Of a stretch of 47,109 nucleotides of DNA, positions 16,545-25,548 are shown in pieces. The stretch comes from CAYLYM01 sp964387645. Lineage in GTDB: Bacteria; Calditrichota; Calditrichia; RBG-13-44-9. Made by a program: the position numbers and the translations under genes. Location: positions 1-47,109 of the forward strand of contig CAYLYM010000015.1 in NCBI GenBank assembly GCA_964387645.1, written 5' to 3'. The notes beneath the pieces were generated by a model that saw nothing but the letters and a program-made list of their open reading frames with translations, was not told the origin of the DNA and ran no database searches. How positions within the stretch are numbered: the stretch's first letter is position 1; the number at the start of each line of letters is the position of its first letter.

Positions 16545-17300
16545 TTAGACATAAAGTTCTTGCTGAATCATCTTTCGCAAGCGCTCCATGGTTTCGCTGT
16601 GAATTTGCGAAATACGCGATTCTGATACATTTAAAATCTTACCAATATCCTTAAAAGTTAAATTTTCGTAGTAGTATAGTGTAATAGCCAATCGTGCTTT
16701 TTCTGGGAGATTTTTAATAGCTTTAACCAATATCTTTCGTAGCTCTTCTATTTCTATGTTTTTAAGAGCATCATCACTATTTTGATCTTCTACTACATCA
16801 TAAAGATTATGCTCGTCAAAATTTTGATTTGGTTTGTCCAGCGAAACCATATTAGCATGATTCACTTGTGATTGCCATGACTGATATTCTGATTCTGTAA
16901 TTCCTAATTGTTGAGCAATTTCAGGAGTAGGGACCTCACCTCTATATTGTTGCTCAAGACTTTCGATGATCTTACGCATTTTATTAGATTTGGCTCTTAA
17001 TGAGCGGGGAATCCAATCTTGTTTGCGCAATTCATCAATAATAGCACCCTTTACTCTAGGTATGGCATAAGTTTCGAACTTAATACCAAAATAAGGATTA
17101 TAACGATCAATTGCCTCTCCCAATCCAATGACACCAATATTCACTAAATCATCCCTTTCCATATTAGGTGGTATGGTTTTGAATAACTTATTGACTACAT
17201 AATGAACCACACCTAAATACTTATTCATTAGTTGATTTCTTAACTCAGGATTCTTTGTATTGAAATAATTTTTCCATAAAGGATCGACTTGTGCTTTCAT
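16545..17300 (-). CDS. fliA: Flagellar RNA polymerase sigma factor FliA (sigma-28)
   Basis: FliA directs RNA polymerase to late flagellar and motility promoters and is held off by FlgM (encoded at 2334-2630). The 251 residues contain region 2 (DDLVNIGVIGLGEAIDRY, then FGIKFETYAIPRVKGAIIDELRKQDWIPRSLR), region 3 (about 95-140), and region 4 with the helix-turn-helix LTFKDIGKILNVSESRISQIHS. The ATG at 17298-17300 has AGGTG six bases upstream; an in-frame GTG three codons earlier overlaps that site. It follows the flhA-flhF-flhG group, a common order. Confidence 0.97.
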   Translation of the reverse strand: MKAQVDPLWKNYFNTKNPELRNQLMNKYLGVVHYVVNKLFKTIPPNMERDDLVNIGVIGLGEAIDRYNPYFGIKFETYAIPRVKGAIIDELRKQDWIPRSLRAKSNKMRKIIESLEQQYRGEVPTPEIAQQLGITESEYQSWQSQVNHANMVSLDKPNQNFDEHNLYDVVEDQNSDDALKNIEIEELRKILVKAIKNLPEKARLAITLYYYENLTFKDIGKILNVSESRISQIHSETMERLRKMIQQELYV

Positions 17301-17318
17301 AGTTATCACCTATACAAT

Positions 17319-17573
17319 TTATTTTGCCATATTTGGATTTGCTTGATCTAATTTCTCTTGTTGAGATTTTTTCTTATATTTTTCTTCATGTTTCAAATTT
17401 TCCAGAGCAATTTGATTAAATAAGACAGTTATGCCGAGGTAAACCACACTAAATACTACATAAATCACAAATGATCTGATAAGATTATCAAACAAAGGGA
17501 GATTCATGTAATAACCTGTAAGAAGTGCAATAAAAAATGTTAATAATGTAAGTTTGAATCCAATATTTTTCAT
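17319..17573 (-). CDS. Small two-helix membrane protein between flhG and fliA
   Basis: The 84-residue protein has two predicted membrane helices (about 5-25 and 32-55) followed by a charged tail (KHEEKYKKKSQQEKLDQ), probably cytoplasmic. No family is recognised. Its ATG overlaps the flhG stop (ATGA) and has a strong AGGAGG seven bases upstream, inside flhG, so it is clearly translated and coupled. Position in the flhF-flhG-fliA group suggests a membrane accessory of flagellar number or export control, but this is inference. Confidence 0.7.
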   Translation of the reverse strand: MKNIGFKLTLLTFFIALLTGYYMNLPLFDNLIRSFVIYVVFSVVYLGITVLFNQIALENLKHEEKYKKKSQQEKLDQANPNMAK

Positions 17574-18424
17574 ATCGTTGCCTCCTGGTTCGCAATTTTT
17601 GCTTTCAAACCTCTGGACTTAAAAGTTTGAGCTAATTTTTTAATTTCCCGCATAGCTCTGGTTGTTTTGTTTCTTTCCCATAGCGGTTTTTGCTCTATAC
17701 AGGCTTCTCTTATTTCTGTTTCAAATGGAATTATGCTAGCCAACTCAATTTTGAAATCGAGAAAATGCTGAAGAGCCAGGTTTAAATTATGATAAGCTTC
17801 TAAACCGCTTTTTTTATCAATGACCTGATTTATCACTAACTCCAAGCGAGTATCTGTTAAATAGTGTAAGACTGCTTTTGTTAAGGTATATGTATCAATA
17901 ACAGAAGTTGGGTCGGTAATGCTGAGCAGAAAACTTACATCAGCCCAATCCATCAACGAAAGATTCCATTCTCCCAAACCAGTTTGAGTATCTACCACAA
18001 TATAATTGTACCGGGAGGCCAGCGGTGTTAAAACTTCCAGAAAGATGTTAGCATTTCCCTGAAAATAACGTTTTTGAGGTCGTGAAGAAGCATTATTTCC
18101 TAATAAATCCAAATTTTTATCAAGCGGTATAAGAGCTGTTTCATCAATAGGTATAGCTTCAGCAATCCAGTGATTCACCGGGTAAATTGGATCGGAATTG
18201 GTTAAAATATGCAAACTGGGATTTTGAAGATTGCTATCTATAAGCAAGACCTTCTCATTTTGGCTTTTTAGTGCATAAGCCAGATGTAAACTGAAAAAGC
18301 TTTTACCTACACCACCTTTTCCACTGACAACAACAATTCTTTTCTGCTCTGTCAGGAAAGGCACTTGTCTCTGATGGTTCTTTTCATGCATTAAAATTCT
18401 TAAGTTTGATGCTTGATCTTTCAT
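17570..18424 (-). CDS. flhG: MinD-like ATPase FlhG (FleN)
   Basis: FlhG controls flagellar number and placement together with FlhF. The 284 residues have a MinD/ParA fold: an N-terminal activator-like basic stretch (about 1-28, MHEKNHQRQVP), deviant Walker A SGKGGVGKSFFS at about 34-45, switch-II-like VDTQTGLGEW around 145, and a C-terminal helix that could contact membrane. It starts two bases after the flhF stop. The usual D-x-D pair around switch I is less clear, so ATPase details are not read from sequence. Confidence 0.92.
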   Translation of the reverse strand: MKDQASNLRILMHEKNHQRQVPFLTEQKRIVVVSGKGGVGKSFFSLHLAYALKSQNEKVLLIDSNLQNPSLHILTNSDPIYPVNHWIAEAIPIDETALIPLDKNLDLLGNNASSRPQKRYFQGNANIFLEVLTPLASRYNYIVVDTQTGLGEWNLSLMDWADVSFLLSITDPTSVIDTYTLTKAVLHYLTDTRLELVINQVIDKKSGLEAYHNLNLALQHFLDFKIELASIIPFETEIREACIEQKPLWERNKTTRAMREIKKLAQTFKSRGLKAKIANQEATI

Positions 18425-18426
18425 AG

Positions 18427-19635
18427 CTAATTCAACACTCCCTTGAATATCAAGTTGGCTAACGCCTGTTTTTCTGCTGCTACAATATCGTTAGGAACTA
18501 CCTGACCGTTGGTCAGATAAGAAACTGGTATTTGGTGTTTATACAAAACATTAATCACATTTCCCGTATTAATTGCCTCATCTAATTTTGTAAAAATTAG
18601 CCGATTGGGACGCATCAGTGAAAATCGTTGAATAATGTCCATTAAATTTTTCAAACCAGTGGTCAAACTCAGCACCAGATGAACTTCATCAGGATTTGCA
18701 GCCTCGATAAACTTTGCCAGTTCTTGTAGATGTTGTTTATTTTTCTGGCTTCTTCCTACAGTGTCTATAAAAATAAGATCGCGATCTCGAAATTTCAGAA
18801 TAGCTTCTCGCATGTCTTCAGGACTGTAAACTACATCCATTGGGATATTGGCAATGTTAGCGAACGTTTGAAGTTGTTCAATAGCGGCAATTCGGTATGT
18901 ATCAGCCGATAAAATTGCGACCTTACGATTATAATGCAACTTCATAGTTGCTGCCAATTTTGCAATTGTAGTGGTTTTTCCTACACCGGTAGGTCCAACT
19001 AAAGCCACAACGTTAGGTGCCTTTTGGGTTTTATTCAGAGGTTCAGCCACTTTAACCATCCTCATTAGCAGACTAAATAAATTGTTAAAAACCACATTCT
19101 TGTTCTTATAGTCAGCGTAGTTTGTTTGAGAATAAACAGTTTGAATAATAGCTTTAGCCAAATCTTCGTGCACTTCGTTATTAACCAGGCGTTTTAATAG
19201 AATTTTGAAGGTATCAGGAAGGGCAGGCATTTTACTGTACTTCAGGAATTCTGAAACTTGATTTAATACTTTTTTTATATCTTTTATTTCATCTTGTAAG
19301 AGCTTTATTTCGTAGGTTTGTTCTTTAATCTTTTCATCAACCTTTAAAACCGCAGATATAGCCCCATTTCCGTTTTTTCCTTCCTCAAGTTTTCTATGTG
19401 CTGTGTTATGATAAGCTTTAGGAATTATCCAGGTGTTTGCGTGAGTAGAATTTTTTTCTCTCGAATCGTCTACGGCAGCAGTGATCTCATACAATTCCTT
19501 GCTGCCAATAAAATCTAACAATCCACCTTCTTTTATTTTACGAGAATTCAGTATAACTGCATTGGCTCCTAATTCCTGTTTCACGCTCTCGAATGCTTCC
19601 TGAAATGTTTTTCCAGTAAATTTCTTAATCTTCAT
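18427..19635 (-). CDS. flhF: Flagellar GTPase FlhF
   Basis: FlhF is an SRP-type GTPase that recruits early flagellar components to the assembly site. The 402 residues open with the MKIKKFTGKTFQEAFESVKQ signature, continue with a variable B domain and helical N domain, and then the G domain: P-loop GPTGVGKTTTIAKLA (about 213-227), ILSADTYRIAAIEQLQTFA, DTVGRS (G3, with Val where DTAGR is usual) and FTKLDEA (G4). The gene overlaps the end of flhA by 11 bases. Confidence 0.95.
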   Translation of the reverse strand: MKIKKFTGKTFQEAFESVKQELGANAVILNSRKIKEGGLLDFIGSKELYEITAAVDDSREKNSTHANTWIIPKAYHNTAHRKLEEGKNGNGAISAVLKVDEKIKEQTYEIKLLQDEIKDIKKVLNQVSEFLKYSKMPALPDTFKILLKRLVNNEVHEDLAKAIIQTVYSQTNYADYKNKNVVFNNLFSLLMRMVKVAEPLNKTQKAPNVVALVGPTGVGKTTTIAKLAATMKLHYNRKVAILSADTYRIAAIEQLQTFANIANIPMDVVYSPEDMREAILKFRDRDLIFIDTVGRSQKNKQHLQELAKFIEAANPDEVHLVLSLTTGLKNLMDIIQRFSLMRPNRLIFTKLDEAINTGNVINVLYKHQIPVSYLTNGQVVPNDIVAAEKQALANLIFKGVLN

Positions 19636-21679
19636 GGCCTATCCTCACTTTTCCAATACTTTCTATCTGAACATCAGCAGGTAATTCACCAAAAGAGGTG
19701 ACTGCTACATCAGGGAATTTATTTTCAATCAGTTTTTTAAAATATGCCCTGATGGTTGGGGAACAAATTACCACAGGTTGATATCCCATACTTGTTACTT
19801 CTTTAACATTTTGCTCCAAGCTCTGTAAGATATTTTCCACAACTGCGGGAGATAGACCCAGGGTATCTGAAATTTGTTTATTCCGTTGTAGTGAAGTGGT
19901 AATAACTTGTTCAATTTTAGGATCTACGGTTATAACACGTATCACGCCATCTTCATCTCTAAATAACTTTGCAATAGTATCCTTCAGGGCATGGCGAACA
20001 TATTCAGTTAACACTTCAACGTTTTTGGTCATTCCGGCATAATCGGCCAGAGTCTCTAGAATGGTAACTAAATCTCGAATTGGGACACCTTCACGCAATA
20101 GATTTTGCAATACTTTTTGAATTGCGCCTATAGATAACTGGTCGGGTGTTAATTCGTTTACAACGGCTGGATATTCCTTTTTCAGATTTTCTAGCAACTG
20201 CTGTACTTCCTGGCGTCCTAATAGCTTATCGGCGTTTTTTCGAATAACTTCCATAAGATGTGTGGTAAGCACAGCCGAAGGTTCCACTACAGTATAACCA
20301 GCAACTTCAGCTTCATGTCGTTGGTCTTCCCGAATCCAGACAGCCGGTAAACCAAAAGCAGGTTCTATTGTTTTAACACCTTCAATTTCCTGTTCAACAT
20401 TGCCAGCGTTCATTGCTAGGTAATGTCCCATTAATATTTCACCTTTGTCAACTTCGTTACCACGAATTTTAATGATATATTCATTAGGACCTAATTGCAG
20501 ATTATCTCTTACACGAATTGGAGGAACAATAATACCCAATTCTAGTGCCATCTGTTTTCTCATCGAAGTAATTCGTTCAAACAGATCACCTCCCTGTTCC
20601 ACATCAACAAGAGCAATTAAATTGTATCCGATTTCTAATTCTAATGGATCAACTTGTAAATAATTTTCGATTTCTTCGGTAGGTGCGGGTAATTTTGCCT
20701 CTTCTTCTGTTTCTAAAGCTTCTTCCGTGACTACTTCTCTTCTTGCAGCGAAACCGATGCTACCAATAATAGCAGAAAGAATAAAGAAGGGGATGGTTGG
20801 TAAACCAGGTGTAATACCAAAAACAAATAGTGTTCCCGAAGCAATATATAATGCTTTGGAATTAGTAAAAAGTTGACGAGATAGATCACTTCCCAAATTG
20901 GACTCACTGGCAGCTCGAGTTACAACAATACCTGCTGAAGTAGAAACCAATAATGCTGGAATTTGAGAGACTAAACCATCGCCAATAGTTAACAACGAAT
21001 AGGTTTGCAAGGCCTGACTAAGTGTCATATTATGTTGAACAATACCGATAATGAGCCCCCCCACAATGTTAATAGTAGTGATAATTAGTCCAGCAATCGC
21101 ATCTCCCCTTACAAATTTACTGGCACCATCCATAGCACCGTAAAAATCAGCTTCACGAGATATTTGCATACGCCGTTCACGTGCTTCATCTTCGGTGATC
21201 AATCCAGCATTCAAGTCAGCATCGATACTCATTTGTTTACCCGGCATGGCATCTAATGTAAAACGAGCGGCAACTTCTGCAATTCTACCAGCACCTTTTA
21301 CGATAACTACGAACTGGATAACAATAAGAATGAGAAATATGATAAAACCGACAATGTAATTTCCTTTTACAACAAAACTTCCGAACGATCGGATAATTTC
21401 ACCAGCATAAGCTTCACCAAGGATCAGTCTGGTAGAGGCAATATTGAGGGAAAGTCGGAACAAGGTTAAAATGAGTAAAAGAGAGGGGAAAACCGATAAC
21501 TCTAGAGGATTGACTAAATAAAGCGAAACCATTAGCAGCACCAATGCAGCAGAGATATTTAATGCTAACAAAACATCCAACAATGCCGGTGGTAGTGGAA
21601 TAATCATTAGCACTAAGATACCGATAACGCCAATGGCCAAAAATAGATCACTATTTTTTGTTAACATCTGTCCTGCCAT
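19625..21679 (-). CDS. flhA: Flagellar export gate protein FlhA
   Basis: FlhA is the largest integral-membrane component of the flagellar type III export gate; its cytoplasmic ring binds chaperone-substrate complexes. The 684 residues have about eight membrane helices in the first 330, with the FHIPEP-type signature near RFTLDAMPGKQMSIDADLNAG, a linker, and the C-terminal cytoplasmic domain (about 345-684). The gene overlaps flhF by 11 bases and starts seven bases after flhB. Length and domain order are standard. Confidence 0.98.
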   Translation of the reverse strand: MAGQMLTKNSDLFLAIGVIGILVLMIIPLPPALLDVLLALNISAALVLLMVSLYLVNPLELSVFPSLLLILTLFRLSLNIASTRLILGEAYAGEIIRSFGSFVVKGNYIVGFIIFLILIVIQFVVIVKGAGRIAEVAARFTLDAMPGKQMSIDADLNAGLITEDEARERRMQISREADFYGAMDGASKFVRGDAIAGLIITTINIVGGLIIGIVQHNMTLSQALQTYSLLTIGDGLVSQIPALLVSTSAGIVVTRAASESNLGSDLSRQLFTNSKALYIASGTLFVFGITPGLPTIPFFILSAIIGSIGFAARREVVTEEALETEEEAKLPAPTEEIENYLQVDPLELEIGYNLIALVDVEQGGDLFERITSMRKQMALELGIIVPPIRVRDNLQLGPNEYIIKIRGNEVDKGEILMGHYLAMNAGNVEQEIEGVKTIEPAFGLPAVWIREDQRHEAEVAGYTVVEPSAVLTTHLMEVIRKNADKLLGRQEVQQLLENLKKEYPAVVNELTPDQLSIGAIQKVLQNLLREGVPIRDLVTILETLADYAGMTKNVEVLTEYVRHALKDTIAKLFRDEDGVIRVITVDPKIEQVITTSLQRNKQISDTLGLSPAVVENILQSLEQNVKEVTSMGYQPVVICSPTIRAYFKKLIENKFPDVAVTSFGELPADVQIESIGKVRIGHED

Positions 21680-21686
21680 ATTTCCA

Positions 21687-22757
21687 TTATTTCAAAGTTT
21701 TGTTTTTAAGTTTGTACACATAAGCCAAAATTTCTGCCACAGCCTGGAAAAACTTCTCAGGTATTTCCTGGTCTAACTCTACAGTTTTATATAAAGCACG
21801 CGCGAGGGGCGGATCTTCCACAATAGGGATATCATGTTCTGTAGCAATCTGTTTTATTTTTTCAGCGATCAAGTTCATTCCCTTGGCAATCAGTTTCGGA
21901 GCATTATCTTTTTCCGGCTGATATTTCAATGCCACAGCATAATGGGTTGGGTTAGTAATTACCACATCCGCTTCTGGAACCAGCTTTATCATTCTGTTGC
22001 GAGTCATTTGTAATTGCATACTACGAATACGAGATTTGACCTTTGGATCACCTTCTGTTTGCTTAAGTTCGTCTTTCACTTCTTGCTTGGTCATTTTAAG
22101 ATTTCTAATGTGTTCATATTTCTGAAAGGCATAATCAGCCGCTGCAATGATGATAAAAATGAGAGCAATCTTAAGACTTACTTTCAAACCGGCCATCAAC
22201 ATGAATGAAAGTACCTGATCAGGACTTTTATCCATTAATGGCACAAATTCGTCCTTGTATCCCATAATAGCATTGTATGCAACAAGCAAAATAACAATGA
22301 GTTTAAGAATGTTCTTGATTAATTCTTCCAGCGAGCGCTTTGAGATCACAATTTTTTTAAATCCTTTAATGGGATTCAGTTTGCTAAGATTGGGTTTTAA
22401 TGGTTCCAGGGTAATCAAGAAACCCACTTGCATTACACTACTTGTCAGCCCTACCAGCATAATGGATCCTAAAAATATCCCGAGCAATTTACCATATACA
22501 CCTAATCCTTTGACAAAATAGTAAAACACATGCTTAGGGCTAAGTTCAGTCATATATCCGCCAGAGAGGATGCTTTTGAATGTCATAGAAAACTGCTGAA
22601 AGAACATGCCGCTAAAGATATACAGTAGCAGCAATCCAGTAATGAGCGATAATGCAGAATTTACCTCCATGCTTTTGGCAACATTACCTTTTTTGCGCGC
22701 TTCGTCTAACCGTTTCGGAGTTGGTTGTTCAGTTTTTTCCTGAAAATCTTCCGCCAT
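21687..22757 (-). CDS. flhB: Flagellar export switch protein FlhB
   Basis: FlhB switches the export apparatus from rod-hook to filament substrates after self-cleavage. The 356-residue protein begins EKTEQPTPKRLDEARKKGNV, has four membrane helices (about 30-210), and carries the autocleavage motif NPTH at about residues 269-272. The C-terminal cytoplasmic domain ends in a basic helix. It follows fliR by one base, consistent with coupling. Confidence 0.97.
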   Translation of the reverse strand: MAEDFQEKTEQPTPKRLDEARKKGNVAKSMEVNSALSLITGLLLLYIFSGMFFQQFSMTFKSILSGGYMTELSPKHVFYYFVKGLGVYGKLLGIFLGSIMLVGLTSSVMQVGFLITLEPLKPNLSKLNPIKGFKKIVISKRSLEELIKNILKLIVILLVAYNAIMGYKDEFVPLMDKSPDQVLSFMLMAGLKVSLKIALIFIIIAAADYAFQKYEHIRNLKMTKQEVKDELKQTEGDPKVKSRIRSMQLQMTRNRMIKLVPEADVVITNPTHYAVALKYQPEKDNAPKLIAKGMNLIAEKIKQIATEHDIPIVEDPPLARALYKTVELDQEIPEKFFQAVAEILAYVYKLKNKTLK

Positions 22758-22758
22758 A

Positions 22759-23526
22759 TCACATTACCTTTAATAGATAAAAAACATCTGATTCAAATCC
22801 GACCAGCAGTTTTTTGAACACATACAGAAAAAGAGGAAAAGCCATTATCAACGATAAAAAACCGGCAGCAATACGCAGTGGGAATCCTACGAAAAAGATA
22901 TTCATTTGTGGAACGGCGCGTGCAGTGATCCCCATTGCTACGCTTGTTAAAAACAACGTAATGATAGCCGGTGCAGCTATTTTGACTCCAATGACAAACA
23001 CTGACGCTGAAATCCTCATGATTTTTGCAATTGCCAGACTATTCATCTCCCAAGAACCGATAGGTACAAAGCGGAAACTGGCTACAACTGCTTCTATTAA
23101 AAAATGGTGACCATCGATCAAAAGAAAAATGAGCACGGCCAGAATATTCTTTAATCTAGCAATAACCGATATTTGCTGATTAAACAGTGGATCAAACTCT
23201 TGTGCTATTGACAATCCCATGTCTACCCCAATGTATTCACCGGCGAACTCTACACCCGAAAACAAGAAGTTGATAACAATGCCAATGGTGAACCCGGTAA
23301 AAATCTCCCCAAATACAAGAATAGTCGCTCCAATAAGAGTAAATTCCAGATCGGGGGAATAACGATTTACAACCGGGAAAACAATTAAAGCTGACACCGC
23401 ACCCAATCCAATTTTTAAGATGATCGGGATTCCCCGAACACCAAAAACGGGTGCTGCCAAAAACATCGAAGTAAATCTGACAAAAATCAGAAAGAACAAT
23501 AGTATTTGATGTTCTGTGTAATTCAT
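22759..23526 (-). CDS. fliR: Flagellar export gate protein FliR
   Basis: One of the core export-gate proteins with FliP and FliQ, forming the channel of the type III apparatus. The 255 residues are mostly hydrophobic with about six membrane-associated helices and the family's RFTSMFLAAPVFGVRGIP start and FLTSVAMGITARAVPQMNIFFVG loop split over the helix boundary. The ATG shares a base with the fliQ stop (TAATG), implying translational coupling. Confidence 0.96.
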   Translation of the reverse strand: MNYTEHQILLFFLIFVRFTSMFLAAPVFGVRGIPIILKIGLGAVSALIVFPVVNRYSPDLEFTLIGATILVFGEIFTGFTIGIVINFLFSGVEFAGEYIGVDMGLSIAQEFDPLFNQQISVIARLKNILAVLIFLLIDGHHFLIEAVVASFRFVPIGSWEMNSLAIAKIMRISASVFVIGVKIAAPAIITLFLTSVAMGITARAVPQMNIFFVGFPLRIAAGFLSLIMAFPLFLYVFKKLLVGFESDVFYLLKVM

Positions 23527-23795
23527 TAATGAGCCACCATTTCTATAAGGTTAAAAACACTTACAGTGTAGCTTAGCAAAACGCGCAACATCCAAGGCAA
23601 TAACAACAATAATAGGATGATGACGGCTATGATCTTAGGGATAAAGGTCAGGGTCATTTCGTTTATTGAAGTTACCGCCTGAAATATCCCTATTAAAAGC
23701 CCTGTAACCAGGGTGACTAACAATATCGGTCCTGCTATAATCATTGTTGTATAAATTGCATCTGTTAAAAATTTCAAAACAAACTGTTCTGTCAT
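23526..23795 (-). CDS. fliQ: Flagellar export gate protein FliQ
   Basis: A small two-helix component of the export gate. The 89 residues have the typical helices at about 13-38 and 50-75 and the loop GIFQAVTSINEMTLTFIPK. Length is normal. It ends one base into fliR and follows fliP by 15 bases. Confidence 0.96.
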   Translation of the reverse strand: MTEQFVLKFLTDAIYTTMIIAGPILLVTLVTGLLIGIFQAVTSINEMTLTFIPKIIAVIILLLLLLPWMLRVLLSYTVSVFNLIEMVAH

Positions 23796-23810
23796 CTCAC
23801 TATTCCATTT

Positions 23811-24578
23811 TTAGAAACTAGAAATTAGTGAACTAACCAACAAATACCATCCATCTACTAACACAAAAAGCAGAATTTTAAAGGGTAATGAAATCATCAT
23901 TGGTGGCAGCATTAACATACCCATACTCATTAAGACACTGGCTACTACCATGTCGATAATCAAGAAAGGAACATACAGGATAAAGCCTATCTGAAATGCA
24001 ATTCTCAACTCACTTATTGCAAAAGCAGGCACAAGAACCAATGTTGAGACTTCAGAAGCGTTTGTAGGTTTGGTGTCGGATGATAATTTGATGAACAGGG
24101 CTAAGTCTTTTTCACGAGTATGTTTAAGGAGAAATTCGCGCACAGGTTGAATTGCATTTTCATAAGCTTGCTGTTGAGTAATTTGACCATCAAGATAAGG
24201 ACGAATAGCATTCTTGTGAACGGTACCCCAGGTTGGTGCCATTATGTAAAATGTAAGAAACAATGCCAATCCAATCAAAATTTGATTGGGCGGTATCTGT
24301 TGAGTTCCAAGCGCCTGGCGAATGAAATGGAATACAATCACAATCCGCGTAAAAGAGGTAATCATTATTAAAATTGCAGGCGCCAGGGTAAGGATGGTCA
24401 TAAGAAAAATAATTTGTAGGGTAACAGTAAATTCAGAAGGATTTTGTGCAGTATCCAGACCTATTGTAACCTTTGGTAAGGGAACTGGTGTATTCCCCTG
24501 TTGAGCGAATAAGCTGCCTGTGTTTAAAATTATAAAAATGAGAAAGATTAAAATGATTTTTTTCTCCATCTTGAACAT
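23811..24578 (-). CDS. fliP: Flagellar export gate protein FliP
   Basis: FliP forms the five-subunit core of the export gate with FliQ and FliR. The 255 residues begin with a signal peptide (basic MEKK then a hydrophobic core ending SLFAQ, cut near 26), followed by four membrane helices; the family blocks FTRIVIVFHFIRQALGTQQIPPNQ and the C-terminal MLMLPPMMISLPFKILLFVLVDGW are clear. AGG four bases upstream favours the first ATG; an ATG three codons later (24569) is also possible. Confidence 0.96.
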   Translation of the reverse strand: MFKMEKKIILIFLIFIILNTGSLFAQQGNTPVPLPKVTIGLDTAQNPSEFTVTLQIIFLMTILTLAPAILIMITSFTRIVIVFHFIRQALGTQQIPPNQILIGLALFLTFYIMAPTWGTVHKNAIRPYLDGQITQQQAYENAIQPVREFLLKHTREKDLALFIKLSSDTKPTNASEVSTLVLVPAFAISELRIAFQIGFILYVPFLIIDMVVASVLMSMGMLMLPPMMISLPFKILLFVLVDGWYLLVSSLISSF

Positions 24579-24626
24579 CTTACCTATCAGGCGAAAAAAT
24601 GCCTGCCCTATTTGACTTGACTTGAG

Positions 24627-25100
24627 TTATGCTTCAATTTGCTTTTTTATTAATCCCAAGAAGCGAGATTCTTTTCCGCTTGGGAATTTCTTCTCTATTT
24701 GATCCAGATAAGGTTTTATTTCGTTAAGATTATCAAATTCAGCCAGTCGCTGAACTGTAGTTTCAGTTGAACCAAGCAAAATGACCCGGTCGAAAACCCG
24801 AACAAGCGTGAGAAATTTTTTAGGCTGAATTTGAGTATGGCTGAGTACTCGGATCCAATCTTTATCCCCAGAAAGGCCAGTGGGCTGAAATAAATATTTC
24901 TTCATCAAATAAACTGTAGCGATTATTAAAGCAATAATCAATATCAATATGCCCATTGTTTTGAAGAACAGCCAGGTCAGATTTATAGATTGTGCGTGTT
25001 CTTTTGCAGGCGAAGTTCCGCTACTATCCAAACCGGATTGTGCAAATGCGACAACGATAAATAAGATATTTAAAATGATTATGGCAATTCTATTAAACAT
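24627..25100 (-). CDS. fliO: Flagellar biosynthesis protein FliO
   Basis: FliO helps FliP assemble in the membrane. The 157 residues have an N-terminal signal-like segment (about 1-21, ending AFAQ), a second membrane helix (about 45-68, GILILIIALIIATVYLMKKY) and a cytoplasmic FliO domain with WIRVLSHTQIQPKKFLTLVRVFDRVILLGSTE, the pattern of the family. Position between fliN and fliP is the normal one, which supports the call even though FliO sequences vary widely. Confidence 0.9.
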   Translation of the reverse strand: MFNRIAIIILNILFIVVAFAQSGLDSSGTSPAKEHAQSINLTWLFFKTMGILILIIALIIATVYLMKKYLFQPTGLSGDKDWIRVLSHTQIQPKKFLTLVRVFDRVILLGSTETTVQRLAEFDNLNEIKPYLDQIEKKFPSGKESRFLGLIKKQIEA

Positions 25101-25101
25101 C

Positions 25102-25530
25102 TCAGGCGTCCTTTCCTAAGTTCTTTATACGGTCTTGAGGATCGATTAAATTGGTAATGCGTATACCAAAATGTTTATCAACGACCACTACTTCGCCTTC
25201 AGCCATTTTCTTATTGTTGATATAAAGATCCACCGGTTCACCAGCCATCTTATCTAATTCAATAATTGAGCCGCGCTCCAATTCCAGAATATCCTTGATG
25301 TACATCTTTGTCCTGCCTAACTCAATGGAAACAGGTAGTACAATATCCATTATTAAATCGATGCGATCTTTATTAGAAGAAGGTTGATCTTTTTGGTTAA
25401 AATTCTCGAATTGTACCTGACTAATTTCAGGTTCTTCGGAATTCTCAAATTGCTGCTCTTTCTGCTCTTTATCGGTATCGTGTTCATTTATTGTTTCATT
25501 TTGGATTGGATTATCAGCTTGTTCAGGCAT
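25102..25530 (-). CDS. fliN: Flagellar motor switch protein FliN
   Basis: FliN is part of the C-ring that sets rotation direction and feeds export. The 142 residues have an acidic Gln/Glu/Asn-rich tail (about 1-55) and a C-terminal SpoA domain (about 57-135) with VLPVSIELGRTKMYIKDILEL, GSIIELDKMAGEPVDLYIN and the closing FGIRITNLIDPQDR. No CheC-type phosphatase domain is fused, unlike FliY-type proteins. It lies one base from fliO. Confidence 0.95.
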   Translation of the reverse strand: MPEQADNPIQNETINEHDTDKEQKEQQFENSEEPEISQVQFENFNQKDQPSSNKDRIDLIMDIVLPVSIELGRTKMYIKDILELERGSIIELDKMAGEPVDLYINNKKMAEGEVVVVDKHFGIRITNLIDPQDRIKNLGKDA

Positions 25531-25548
25531 GAGTTGATCTCCTTATGG

